Positions 1 through 8,693 of a stretch of DNA of 55,662 nt are shown piece by piece (position 1 is the first letter of the stretch; each line of letters starts with the position of its first letter). Location of the stretch: assembly GCA_025937835.1 (NCBI GenBank), contig JAICQO010000038.1, positions 1-55,662 of the forward strand. Direction: 5' to 3'. The DNA is from Polyangiaceae bacterium. Lineage in GTDB: Bacteria; Myxococcota_A; Polyangia; Polyangiales; Polyangiaceae. Position numbers and translations under genes: made by a program. Below the pieces are notes generated by a model. The model searched no databases. It was given only the letters and a program-made list of their open reading frames with translations, and was not told the origin of the DNA.

Positions 1-474
1 CGGACCGGCTGCCTCTTCTACGACACGATCACGTTCGCCACCGACGCGACGCAGAGCGACGCCGCGCGCCGGGCCGCCGAGCGCTACGTGCACTACATCC
101 ACGGCGTGAACCCGCTCGGCCTCGTGTACCTGAGCAACATGAGCGCGAGCGGCGCGCATCGCTCGGTGACGAGCTTCTTCCACACCTGGTTCGCCGACCA
201 GAGCCCGCAATGGGACGAAGTCGGGGTCTCCACCTACGGCCCCGCCCCGGGCTTCCTCGTGGGCGGCCCGAACCCCAGCTACGACTGGGACGGCGTCTGC
301 CCCGGCAACGCGCTCTGCCCGGCGTCGCGCCCGTCGCCGCCGTACATGCAGCCTCCGCAGAAGAGCTACGCCAACTTCAACGACAGCTGGCCCGTCAATT
401 CCTGGTCCGTGAGCGAGAACTCGAACGGATATCAGGTCTACTATCTGCGGCTGCTCGCGAAGTTCGTTCGCTAG
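1..474 (+). CDS. Glycoside hydrolase family 9 (endoglucanase), C-terminal part
   Basis: The reading frame is open from base 1, so the gene begins outside the window and only the last 157 residues are seen. They match the end of the GH9 (alpha/alpha)6 catalytic domain: the GVNPLG block (about residue 40) that follows the last helices, a GGPN motif preceding the final metal/substrate loop, the PP..K.Y..F.DSW stretch, and a terminal S-E-N followed by a Y..YYL helix. In GH9 the catalytic acid Glu lies in that last segment, and a Glu is present here. The family hydrolyses beta-1,4-glucans such as cellulose, usually after secretion. The signal peptide and catalytic Asp pair would be upstream and cannot be checked. 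The next gene lies 161 bp downstream on the same strand. Confidence 0.85.
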   Translation, partial: RTGCLFYDTITFATDATQSDAARRAAERYVHYIHGVNPLGLVYLSNMSASGAHRSVTSFFHTWFADQSPQWDEVGVSTYGPAPGFLVGGPNPSYDWDGVCPGNALCPASRPSPPYMQPPQKSYANFNDSWPVNSWSVSENSNGYQVYYLRLLAKFVR

Positions 475-635
475 TTTTGCGCGTTCTCGGGAGCCCCTGG
501 GTGGGAATCCCAAGCAGCGATACGTAGTAAAAGATTCAGCGCGTCGAAGTTCGTTGCGAGGTCGTCACGGCCCTGTAGCATCCGGGCCGGGGCGAGTCGG
601 TAGGGTGTGTTCACCTCGACAAGGCGGTTATTTTC

Positions 636-2714
636 ATGCGCAACACTTCGAACGTCGCAGCATTGCTGGCGCTGCTCGCGAGTCTCGTATCCTTCACGGC
701 TTGTGGTGACGGCGAGAACGTCGAGCCCAGCGACGGCAGCATCGAAAACGTCGGCAGCGTCGGGCTCAAGCTCGAGCTCGGCTCCGACGTCAGTCTCACC
801 AGCATCGATTATGAAATCACCGGCGACCGCTTCACCAAGAGCGGGACCATCGGTATCTCCGACAGTAGCGAAATCCGCGCGCTGATCGGCGGAATCCCGG
901 CCGGAAACGGCTACTCGATCCGGCTCTGGACCGAGCCCGCCGTCAACGACGGTGCCACCTGTGAAGGCTCTGCCAGCTTCGACATCCGCGCCGGCGCCGT
1001 GACCACGGCTCGCGTGTCCTTGCGCTGCCGCGTCACGGGCAAGACGGGCAGCGTCGAGGTCGAAGGAGCAGTCAACGTCTGCCCCCTCGTGAGCTCGCTC
1101 TCCGCACTGCCGCTCGAGGCCAACCTGGGCGGCGTCATAGCGCTCTCCGCGGAGGCACTCGATATCGACGAGGGGCCATCCGCGGCGACCTTTCAGTGGA
1201 CGGCGACGAGCGGTACCCTCACTGCCAACGGCGCTGGCGCCGAGCTCCAATGTACCGCCAGCGGGACAGTCTTCGTAACGGTCTCCGTGTCCGACGGCGA
1301 CTGCGAAGAGAGCGACACCTTGAGCGTGCTCTGCACCGAGTCCGACTCGGAGCAGGCGCCCGCGGAGGTCGTGATCAACGAAATCGAGTCGAGCGGCGGC
1401 ACGCCTGGAGACTGGATCGAGCTCATCAACGTCGGCAGCACTCCTGCCGACATCTCCGGCTGGAGCGTGCGCGACAACGACGACACCCACATCTCGCTGA
1501 TCCCGAGCGGCACCGTGCTCTCGCCGGGCGGCTTTTACGTCGTGGAAGAAGCGGCGCTCGGCTTCGGCCTGGGCGACGCCGACTCTGCGCGCCTCTACGA
1601 CGGCGACGCAGAGCTGGTCGATGTCTACGGCTGGACCGCACATGCCTCCAGCAGCTACGGCCGCTGTCCCGACGGCGCGGGCGACTTCATCACCCAGCCC
1701 ACGGTAACCAAGGGCCAGCCGAACGATTGCCTACCCGAAGCGCCCACGACCGCCGCGTGGCCAGAAAGCGCACCTGTGGAAGTCGTCGACGCGAGCAACA
1801 CCTGGACGAGCAACCTGAGCGGGCTCAGCTACCAGCCCGCGACGGAGACGGAGCCAGGGGTGCTGTGGGCCACCGTGAACGGCCCCGGCACGCTGTACCG
1901 CTTGTCGTTCGACGGTTCGAGCTACGCCCCGGACACGGCGAACGATTGGGGCAGCGGCAAGGCGCTCCGCTATGCGGACGGTACGGGCAACCCGGATACC
2001 GAGTCCGTCACCACCGCGGCCTGGGACGCACCGTTCATCTACGCGGTCGCGGAGCGCAACAACGACGCCAGCACCGTCAGCCGCATCACGATCTTGCGAT
2101 ATGACAGCAGCGCCGCCGGGACTACGTTGACCGCCACGCACGAGTGGGACCTCACCGCGGATCTGCCGGTGGTGGGCGCGAACCTCGGAGCCGAAGCCAT
2201 CACGTTCGTACCCGACGATTTCCTCGTCGAGAACGGCTTCCGCGATCAGAGCACCAACGATGCCTACGACCCGGCGAGCTACCGAGACCACGGCGGCGGC
2301 CTCTTCTTCGTCGGCATCGAAAGCATGGGGGGCATCTACGCCTACGCGCTCGACCACACCGACTCGAGCTTCGTCCGCGTCGCCGTGCTGGAGAGCGGAC
2401 AACCGGGCGTGATGGCTCTCGAGTTCGACCGCGACCGCGGTTACTTGTGGGCGACCTGCGACGATACCTGCGGCAACCTCGCCAACGTGCTCACGATCGA
2501 CCGCGCACCGAGCTCCCCGAGCTTCGGTGGCTTCATCGTGCGCCGCACCTTCGAGCGACCCGCCTCGCTTCCGAACGTGAACAACGAGGGCTTTGCGATC
2601 GCACCTGAAACAGAGTGCGTTCGCGGTCAAAAGAGCGTCTTCTGGTCCGACGACAACAACACCGGCGGCCATTCACTGCGCCGCGGCAGCTTGCCCTGCG
2701 GCAATCTGTTCTGA
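636..2714 (+). CDS. Lipoprotein with lamin-tail domain and esterase/phytase-like C-terminal domain
   Basis: A 692-residue exported protein. Residues 1-23 are a lipoprotein signal ending in F-T-A-C, so Cys23 is the likely lipid-anchored residue. An Ig/PKD-like region (about 30-235) precedes a lamin-tail domain (LTD) at about 245-365, recognised by INEIE, W-IEL-N, the ISGWSV strand and the SYGR-PDG block. The last 320 residues resemble the beta-propeller esterase-like/phytase-like domain: repeated aromatic strands, an A-L-E-F-D-R-D-R-G-Y-L-W strand and the terminal NEGFAI...FWSDDN signature. LTDs mediate attachment or targeting in bacterial exported proteins; the substrate of the propeller is unknown. 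It faces the convergent dehalogenase gene across a short hairpin. No enzyme activity can be assigned from sequence alone. Confidence 0.8.
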   Translation: MRNTSNVAALLALLASLVSFTACGDGENVEPSDGSIENVGSVGLKLELGSDVSLTSIDYEITGDRFTKSGTIGISDSSEIRALIGGIPAGNGYSIRLWTEPAVNDGATCEGSASFDIRAGAVTTARVSLRCRVTGKTGSVEVEGAVNVCPLVSSLSALPLEANLGGVIALSAEALDIDEGPSAATFQWTATSGTLTANGAGAELQCTASGTVFVTVSVSDGDCEESDTLSVLCTESDSEQAPAEVVINEIESSGGTPGDWIELINVGSTPADISGWSVRDNDDTHISLIPSGTVLSPGGFYVVEEAALGFGLGDADSARLYDGDAELVDVYGWTAHASSSYGRCPDGAGDFITQPTVTKGQPNDCLPEAPTTAAWPESAPVEVVDASNTWTSNLSGLSYQPATETEPGVLWATVNGPGTLYRLSFDGSSYAPDTANDWGSGKALRYADGTGNPDTESVTTAAWDAPFIYAVAERNNDASTVSRITILRYDSSAAGTTLTATHEWDLTADLPVVGANLGAEAITFVPDDFLVENGFRDQSTNDAYDPASYRDHGGGLFFVGIESMGGIYAYALDHTDSSFVRVAVLESGQPGVMALEFDRDRGYLWATCDDTCGNLANVLTIDRAPSSPSFGGFIVRRTFERPASLPNVNNEGFAIAPETECVRGQKSVFWSDDNNTGGHSLRRGSLPCGNLF

Positions 2715-2741
2715 GTCGCGTCTGAACCAAGTGCGCTCGAA

Positions 2742-2769
2742 GGGCGGGGGCGCGTGCCGACCCCCGCCC
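2742..2769. terminator. GC-rich hairpin between convergent genes
   Basis: GGGCGGGGG at 2742-2750 pairs perfectly with CCCCCGCCC at 2761-2769 across a 10-nt loop. It sits between the stop of the lamin-tail lipoprotein and the stop of the dehalogenase. There is no clear T-tract on either side, so intrinsic termination is plausible but not certain. Confidence 0.5.
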
Positions 2770-2772
2770 GCA

Positions 2773-3543
2773 CTACGAAGGCCAGCGCTCGACGAACTCC
2801 GCGAGCTCGGTCAGCGTGGGTCCGGTCGCGTCCGGTCCCGGCTCGAGCGCTTCTGCGGCGACGCCCAGGCGATTGACCCAGAACGTCGGAAAGCCGAACC
2901 ATTTCGCGCCCGCTGCGTCCCAACCGCCGAACGCGGAGAACGCGATCTCCTCCTTCTTCACACCCAAGATCTGCGGACCCAAGCCGTAGGCGCGCGGATC
3001 GGGCTTGTAGGTGCGCGCGGCGTCCGTCGAGATCAGCGCGTCGAAGGCGCCGAGCAGGCCCGCTCCGCCGATCAGCCGCTGCTGCATGGCCGGCGAATAG
3101 TTCGCGAGCGTGGCGAGCCGAAGCCCGGCGCTCCTCCAGCGAGCGAGCATTCCGGCGGTATCCGGCCAGGGCGGCAACGCGCTGTACTGATCCACCAATT
3201 GGTTGCGTTGCGGATCCGTCAAGGAGAGCTTCCGTGCTCGCTCCGCCGCAACCAGAGCATCGTACGTGACTTGGTGAAAGTCGGCGTACTGATCGGCCGC
3301 ACCGCGCAGCCACGAATAGCCGAACTGCTTGGTTCGCCAGACCTCGCACAAGGCTTCCGCTTCGTCGCCCACGACCGCGCGGGCGGCGGCCACGACCGGA
3401 CGCGGGTCGAAGATCGTGAACAGGTCGAAGCAGATCGCGCGGATTCTGATGCGTGGCGCGACGGGCGTCTGCGCCACCAGCGATGGAGCGCACGCGCCTC
3501 CGAGCCCTGCCGATAAGAAACCGAGGAAATTCCGTCGTTGCAT
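2773..3543 (-). CDS. Exported haloacid dehalogenase type II-like hydrolase
   Basis: A 256-residue HAD-superfamily protein of the (S)-2-haloacid dehalogenase type. The nucleophile motif C-F-D-L-F-T-I-F-D gives Asp40; Arg70 lies in the W-R-T-K block, the usual substrate carboxylate site; motif II is A-N-Y-S-P; Lys180 is in Y-K-P-D-P; the terminal acid is Asp209 in G-W-D-A-A-G. Unlike cytosolic family members it has a 25-residue N-terminus with R-R-N-F-L-G, a Tat-type signal, followed by G-G-A-C, which could also be a lipobox. The Asn normally found just before the W-D-A block is not conserved, so the substrate may not be a classical haloacid. The start ATG at 3543 gives the complete Tat motif. 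It is divergent from the LysR gene, a likely regulator. Confidence 0.82.
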   Translation of the reverse strand: MQRRNFLGFLSAGLGGACAPSLVAQTPVAPRIRIRAICFDLFTIFDPRPVVAAARAVVGDEAEALCEVWRTKQFGYSWLRGAADQYADFHQVTYDALVAAERARKLSLTDPQRNQLVDQYSALPPWPDTAGMLARWRSAGLRLATLANYSPAMQQRLIGGAGLLGAFDALISTDAARTYKPDPRAYGLGPQILGVKKEEIAFSAFGGWDAAGAKWFGFPTFWVNRLGVAAEALEPGPDATGPTLTELAEFVERWPS

Positions 3544-3600
3544 GGACGGCTACCTGCGTCCCAGCGGCCCGGGTGTCGCGCCCGAAAGCGCGCATTCCGC

Positions 3601-3618
3601 CCATGCATTTTTGCATGG
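3601..3618. promoter_or_regulatory. 18-bp perfect dyad in LysR/dehalogenase divergent promoter
   Basis: CCATGCATTTTTGCATGG is a perfect inverted repeat with 7-bp arms and a TTTT spacer. It lies between the divergent dehalogenase (start 3543) and LysR (start 3639) genes. It overlaps two candidate upstream ATGs of the LysR frame, which argues that translation starts at 3639. It is a plausible autoregulatory LysR operator, although the arms do not give the exact T-N11-A spacing. Confidence 0.55.
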
Positions 3619-3638
3619 CCCGGCTACGCTCCCCGGGA

Positions 3639-4553
3639 ATGCTTGCCTGGGACGACCTCCGGATCTTCCTCGCCGTTTCGCGCGACGGCTCGCTCACGGC
3701 GGCGGCTCGCAGCTTGCGTCTGACCCAGCCGACCGTCGGGAGGCGCATCACGGCCTTCGAACGCAAGCTCGGCGCAAAGCTGTTCGCCCAGGCTGCCGGC
3801 GGTCGAACGCTCACTGCCACCGGGCAGCGGCTGCTCGAGCACGCCGAGCGAATGGAGCGCGACGCGCTCGCGGCGGAGCGCCTGGCGGCGGGGCGCGACG
3901 CCGGCTTGCGCGGGCGCGTCACGCTCACGGCCAGCGAGTGGATGCTGCGCGACGTCGTTGGCCCGCTGCTCGCGCCATTCCTCGGCGCACAGCGCGAGCT
4001 CGAGATCGAGCTCGTCGCCGAGACGCGGCACGTGAACCTCGCGCGCGGCGAGGCCGATCTCGCAATCCGTCCGTCGCGCTTCGAGCACCGCGAAGTCTTC
4101 GAGCGCGAGCTCGCCGTCATCTCCTTCGGCCTGTACGCGTCGGACTCGTACCTCGCGCAGCACGGCGTCCCGGATTTCACGAAGCAGTGCGAGGGCCACG
4201 CGCTCGTCGCCATGAGCGAATCCTTGACGAAGGTGCCCGACGTCGACTGGCTGCCTCGAATCGCCGCGAAAGCTCGCGTCGCAGCCCGCAGCAACGGCCG
4301 CGAGCCGATGGTGACCCTGGCCGTAGCGGGCGTCGGCATCGCCTGCTTGCCGCGCTTCGTCGGTGACGCGACCCCGGGCCTGCGGCTGCTGCCCGCGCCG
4401 TCCCCGCCCGAGCGCAAGCTCTGGCTCGGTGCCCACCGCGAGGCGCGCGCCATCCCGCGCGTCCGGGCGACCAGCGACTTTCTCGTGCAAGCGTTTCAGC
4501 GTCTCCGGCGCGCGCTCGCCCCCGCCGCTACGCCGGTAGCGAGCCGGATGTAG
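3639..4553 (+). CDS. LysR-family transcriptional regulator
   Basis: A 304-residue LysR regulator. The N-terminal winged helix-turn-helix is typical (W-D-D-L-R-I-F at residues 4-10, then S-L-T-A-A-A-R and Q-P-T-V-G-R-R), followed by the linker helix and a substrate-binding domain of normal length. The frame stays open upstream to 3453, with further ATGs at 3603 and 3615. The ATG at 3639 is preferred because family members begin a few residues before W-D-D-L and because the upstream ATGs fall inside the dyad at 3601-3618. It is divergent from the exported dehalogenase and probably controls it and itself. The co-inducer is unknown. Confidence 0.85.
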   Translation: MLAWDDLRIFLAVSRDGSLTAAARSLRLTQPTVGRRITAFERKLGAKLFAQAAGGRTLTATGQRLLEHAERMERDALAAERLAAGRDAGLRGRVTLTASEWMLRDVVGPLLAPFLGAQRELEIELVAETRHVNLARGEADLAIRPSRFEHREVFERELAVISFGLYASDSYLAQHGVPDFTKQCEGHALVAMSESLTKVPDVDWLPRIAAKARVAARSNGREPMVTLAVAGVGIACLPRFVGDATPGLRLLPAPSPPERKLWLGAHREARAIPRVRATSDFLVQAFQRLRRALAPAATPVASRM

Positions 4554-4608
4554 GACGGTCTCCGATAAATATCCGGCTGACGAGGAGCGGGCGCCGGAAC
4601 GCCCGTCG

Positions 4609-6306
4609 ATGTACGGTCAGACGTTGCGAACCGTCCGGCAGAAGTTGGTAGCGCTCGTGCTCGCTTGCGCGGCCCCCGCAGTGTTCGGCGCCGTGTACCG
4701 CTCGCGCGAGGCAGAGAGCGACCTCGTGGCTCAGGTGGAGCGGCGCGTCGATCGGGTCAACGCGAGCTTCGCCGAGGAGCTCGGCGAGTACCAGTCGAAC
4801 GCCAAGCTCGCGCTGTCGCTCACGGAATCTTCGACGCGCTTCCAGCAGGCGCTCGCTGAAGGGAATCGAGAGCGCGCCCAGCGGACCGTGAACCGCCTCG
4901 CAGAGGTCTACAAGTACCGCGTGATCCTGGCGGGGGACCGCGAAGGCGGGCTGCTCGCAACGGGCAACGCCTTGCGCGGTCCGAAATCACTCGCACCGAG
5001 CTCGAGCCCGCAATTCGCCGAGCTGCTCGCGGGCAAACCGCTGCTCGGCTTGATCCAGGTCGAGCTCGCCGACGGCCCCGGCTACGCGCTGGTGAATGCG
5101 CAGCCGGTGAACGACGCGGACGAAAAGCAGGTCGGAGCGGTCGCGCTGCTCACGCCAATCACGGCGCGCTACCTGGGTCACCTGGAGAAGAAGCTCAACG
5201 CGGACCTGGCGCTGCGCGTGAACGGCAAATTCGTCGCGGCTTCGCCCAAGCATCCGGCGCCGGAGCTCGAATCTCACGACGGCGCCACGGTGCTGCGTGA
5301 GGTCGGAGCGAAGTTGTTCGCCTTGAAGACCTTTCGTCCGGAAGGCTTGCAGCGCGCGGGGATGAACGTCGAGATCACGGCCTCGCGCGACGTGACGGCG
5401 CTCCGCGACCGCGTGCAGAGTTCCTTGTACCGCACGCTGCTGGGGCTCGGAGTCGGCCTCGCGATCGTGCTCGGGTTCGCGCTGCGCTTCGCCTCGCGCT
5501 TCGGGAACGCGGTGCGCGGGCTCTCGGACGCGGCCGATCAGATCGGGCACGGCAAGTACGTGGCGCTCGAGCCCGTGCGCACCGGCGACGAGCTCGAGCG
5601 GCTGGGGGAGCGCTTCAACCACATGGTGCAAGGCCTGAAAGAGCGCGATCGGTTGCGCGAGACTTTCGGCCGCTACGTGACGCGCCAGGTCGCCGATCAC
5701 CTGATGAAGGGCAACGTGAGCCTCGGCGGCGAGCTGGTGCCGGTCACGATCTTGTTCTCCGACATCCGCAGCTTCACCAACATCAGCGAGCGCATGGAGC
5801 CGCGCGTGCTGCTCGACTTTCTGAACGAGTACTTCAGCGGCATGGTCGAGAGCGTGATGCACCACCAGGGCGTGGTCGACAAGTTCATCGGCGACGCGAT
5901 CATGGCCGTGTTCGGCGCACCCGTGCCCGAGCCCGACGACGCACTGCGAGCCGTGCGCGCGGCGCTCGAAATGCAGGCGCGCCTGCGCAAGATCAACGAC
6001 GCCTTCAGGGCGCGCGGTCTGCCCGAGATCAAGACCGGGATCGGCCTGCACTCGGGCCAGGTCGTGGCCGGCAACATCGGCCACGTCGAGCGCATGGAAT
6101 ACACGGTGATCGGCGACGCGGTGAACCTCGCGTCGCGGCTCGAAGGCATGACCAAAGAGCTCGGCTGCGACGTGGTGATGTCGGAAGACCTGTACCGTCA
6201 GGTCGAGAAGGACGTCGAGGCCGAGCCACTCCAGCGCATCAAGGTCAAGGGCCGAGACCAGGACGTGATGGTCTACCGCTTGATCGGCGTCAAAAGCGAC
6301 ACTTAG
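4609..6306 (+). CDS. Membrane adenylate cyclase, class III, with HAMP domain
   Basis: A 565-residue class III nucleotide cyclase. One membrane segment lies at about 12-30, then an extracytoplasmic sensor region (30-270), a second segment at about 275-297, a HAMP domain (about 298-348) and the catalytic domain (about 355-560). Metal ligands are Asp385 (F-S-D-I-R-S-F-T) and Asp429 (F-I-G-D-A). The purine-selecting pair is Lys425 and Asp503, the combination for ATP, and the transition-state Asn506 and Arg510 are present, so the domain looks active as an adenylate cyclase. It should act as a homodimer making cAMP in response to an external signal. The hybrid kinase gene begins 57 bp downstream on the same strand and may be co-transcribed. 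Confidence 0.9.
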   Translation: MYGQTLRTVRQKLVALVLACAAPAVFGAVYRSREAESDLVAQVERRVDRVNASFAEELGEYQSNAKLALSLTESSTRFQQALAEGNRERAQRTVNRLAEVYKYRVILAGDREGGLLATGNALRGPKSLAPSSSPQFAELLAGKPLLGLIQVELADGPGYALVNAQPVNDADEKQVGAVALLTPITARYLGHLEKKLNADLALRVNGKFVAASPKHPAPELESHDGATVLREVGAKLFALKTFRPEGLQRAGMNVEITASRDVTALRDRVQSSLYRTLLGLGVGLAIVLGFALRFASRFGNAVRGLSDAADQIGHGKYVALEPVRTGDELERLGERFNHMVQGLKERDRLRETFGRYVTRQVADHLMKGNVSLGGELVPVTILFSDIRSFTNISERMEPRVLLDFLNEYFSGMVESVMHHQGVVDKFIGDAIMAVFGAPVPEPDDALRAVRAALEMQARLRKINDAFRARGLPEIKTGIGLHSGQVVAGNIGHVERMEYTVIGDAVNLASRLEGMTKELGCDVVMSEDLYRQVEKDVEAEPLQRIKVKGRDQDVMVYRLIGVKSDT

Positions 6307-6363
6307 GCCAGAGCTCGCGCCGAGTCGGTGGCATTCCGCGCGGCTCGTCGGTATGGAAGCTCC

Positions 6364-8583
6364 ATGGGCTCGGCGACTCGATCGGCGGAGGACGACGTCT
6401 CGTGCCATCGCCCCGAGGGCAGCGAGGTGCAGCTCGAAGCGCTGAACCGCGAAATCGAGCGGCTGCGCGTGCTCGCCTCGCGCGAGCGCGGCTTGGTCGA
6501 GGCGATCCTCGCGCACAGCCCGCACGGCATCATCGTCTCGGACCCGCACGGCAAGCTCGTGCTCCAGAACAAGGCAGCGGAGCGGATCTGGGCGGGCAGC
6601 GCCACCGCCAACGACATCGCGTCCTGGGGCACCTACCGCGCATTCCACGCCGACGGTCGCCCGTTCGAAGGCTCGGACTGGTCGATGGCGCGCGCCCTCA
6701 CCGCTCACACCATCACCGAGGGCGAGGAGATCCAGATCCAGCGCTTCGACGGCAGCCACGGTGTGCTGCTCGGCTCGAGCGCGCCGATCTTCGGCCCCGA
6801 CGGAGCCCTGACGGGCGCCGTGTCCGTGTTCGCCGACATCACCCGACTCAAGAAGCAGGAGGAGGAGCTGCGCCTCAGCGCCGCCCGCCGCGCTTTTCTG
6901 GTCGAGGCCAGCGCACTGCTCGCCTCGAACCTCGACTACGAGTCCACGCTGCGCACGGTCGCGGCGCTGGCCGTGCCCACGCTCTCGGACTGGTGTGCGG
7001 TCGACATCGTCGGCACGGGCGGCGCGATCGAGCGCCTGGCGAGCGCCCACGCCGATGCCGCGCAGGTCGCGGCCGCCGAAAAGCTCGAGAAGAGCTACCC
7101 GCCGAACCCGAGCTCATCCCTCGGCGTGCACGCGGTGGTGAAGTCCGGGACCTCGCAGCTGGTTCTGGAGGTGACCGATTCCATGCTGGCCGCAGCGGCA
7201 AACGACGCCGCTCACCTGGAAGCCCTGCGCGCGCTGAGGCTGCGCTCCGCGATGGTCGTCCCGCTTCGCTGCGGCAACGAGGTGCTCGGCGCGATCTCGC
7301 TCGCGTCCGCTCGCTCGGGACGCACCTTCGACGCAAAAGACCTCGCCGTCGCCGAGCAGCTCGCCAACGTCGCCGCGCTGGCGATCCAGAACGCGCGCTC
7401 GTACCGCGACGCCGTGCGCGCCAATCAGTCGAAGGACGAATTCTTGGCGACGGTTTCGCACGAGCTGCGAACGCCGCTGAGCGCGATCCTCGGGTATGCG
7501 CGGATCATCCGCAGCGGCAACATCGACCCGAACAAGCTCGATCGCGCGCTCGAGACGATCGAGCGCAACGCGCTCACCCAGGTGCGGCTGATCGAAGATT
7601 TGCTCGACGTCTCGCGCATCGTCTCCGGCAAGCTGCGCCTCGACGTCCAGACCGTCGATCTGCCGTCCGTCGTCGACGCGGCGCTCGAGTCCGTGGAGCA
7701 CGCGTTTCGCTCCAAGGAAATCCAGGTCGTGCGCGTCGTGGATCCCCAGGCCGGCACGATCCGCGGCGACGCGGAGCGCCTGCAGCAGGTGATCTGGAAT
7801 CTGCTCAGCAACGCCGCGAAATTCACGCCCAAGGGCGGAAAGGTTCGGGTGGTCGTCGAGCGCGTGAATTCGGAGATCGAGCTCACCGCCAGCGACACGG
7901 GTCAGGGTATCCCCAAGGAGCTCTTGGGGACGATCTTCGAGCGTTTCCAGCAAGCCGACAGCAGCCGCGTGCGCGTGCACGGCGGGCTCGGACTCGGGCT
8001 CGCGATCGCGCGCCACATCGTCGAGCTCCACGGCGGCACGATCCGCGCGCACAGCGAAGGTCCCGGTCGCGGCGCGACGTTCGTCGTGCGCTTGCCGGTC
8101 GCGCCGCTGCGCCAACCGGCGAAGAGCCCGTTCCGCCATCCGAGCGCCGCCGAGCTCGGACCGCAGCTCGAACGCCCTAAGGAGCTTCAGGGCCTGACGG
8201 TGCTGATCGTGGACGACGAGGCCGACACGCGCGAGATGCTGTGCGAGCTGCTCGAACAGTGCGGCTCTTCGGTGCTGCTCGCAGCCTCGGCGAAAGAAGG
8301 CCTGGCCGCGCTGGATCGGGCCTCTCCGCGCGTGATCGTCTGTGACATCGGCATGCCCGACACGGACGGCTATTGGTTCATCGAGGAGGTGCGCAAGCGC
8401 TCGCCGGACAGGGGCGGCCGCACCGTCGCCGTCGCGCTCACCGCCTACGCGGCGCCCGAAGACCGAAGGCGCGCGCTTCGCCTCGGCTATCAGATGCACC
8501 TGTCGAAGCCGGTCGAGCCCGCGGAGTTTTTGGCCGTGCTCGCGAACCTCGCGCAGCTCGCGCTGACGATGACGGAATCCTAA
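6364..8583 (+). CDS. Soluble hybrid histidine kinase (PAS-GAF-HisKA-HATPase-REC)
   Basis: A 739-residue kinase with no membrane segment. A PAS domain (about 35-165) is joined by a short coiled coil to a GAF domain (about 180-350). The dimerisation/phosphoacceptor domain follows, with His366 in V-S-H-E-L-R-T-P, then a HATPase domain (N box N-L-L-S-N-A, G boxes D-T-G-Q-G-I and G-G-L-G-L-G-L-A-I). A C-terminal receiver (about 612-735) has Asp617/Asp618, phosphoacceptor Asp661 in C-D-I-G-M-P and Lys715. There is no output domain, so phosphate must pass to a separate protein not seen here. An in-frame GTG at 6328 would add 12 residues; the ATG at 6364 was chosen. Its position next to the cyclase suggests they share a signalling unit. 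Confidence 0.88.
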   Translation: MGSATRSAEDDVSCHRPEGSEVQLEALNREIERLRVLASRERGLVEAILAHSPHGIIVSDPHGKLVLQNKAAERIWAGSATANDIASWGTYRAFHADGRPFEGSDWSMARALTAHTITEGEEIQIQRFDGSHGVLLGSSAPIFGPDGALTGAVSVFADITRLKKQEEELRLSAARRAFLVEASALLASNLDYESTLRTVAALAVPTLSDWCAVDIVGTGGAIERLASAHADAAQVAAAEKLEKSYPPNPSSSLGVHAVVKSGTSQLVLEVTDSMLAAAANDAAHLEALRALRLRSAMVVPLRCGNEVLGAISLASARSGRTFDAKDLAVAEQLANVAALAIQNARSYRDAVRANQSKDEFLATVSHELRTPLSAILGYARIIRSGNIDPNKLDRALETIERNALTQVRLIEDLLDVSRIVSGKLRLDVQTVDLPSVVDAALESVEHAFRSKEIQVVRVVDPQAGTIRGDAERLQQVIWNLLSNAAKFTPKGGKVRVVVERVNSEIELTASDTGQGIPKELLGTIFERFQQADSSRVRVHGGLGLGLAIARHIVELHGGTIRAHSEGPGRGATFVVRLPVAPLRQPAKSPFRHPSAAELGPQLERPKELQGLTVLIVDDEADTREMLCELLEQCGSSVLLAASAKEGLAALDRASPRVIVCDIGMPDTDGYWFIEEVRKRSPDRGGRTVAVALTAYAAPEDRRRALRLGYQMHLSKPVEPAEFLAVLANLAQLALTMTES

Positions 8584-8693
8584 ACTCGCGGTTTTTTTCC
8601 GGCGCGCTGCAAAAGAAGGCTGCTTTCGCTTCGGGTGCACGGCACCGCCGCGGGACAGCCCCCGGGCTTGCTGATATACGCACGGCTCCTCGC

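Noticed and set aside
2627-4453. Long minus-strand open frame across the dehalogenase and LysR genes
   Set aside because: Arg/Ser/Pro-rich composition with no recognisable domain; it is a mirror frame of well-supported genes in high-GC DNA.
4987-7050. 687-codon minus-strand open frame over the cyclase and kinase
   Set aside because: Antisense to two clear signalling proteins; composition is His/Arg/Glu-rich and no motif is present.
8584-8693. T-rich run after the hybrid kinase as a terminator
   Set aside because: A run of seven T follows GCGG, but I could not find a convincing stem directly before it.
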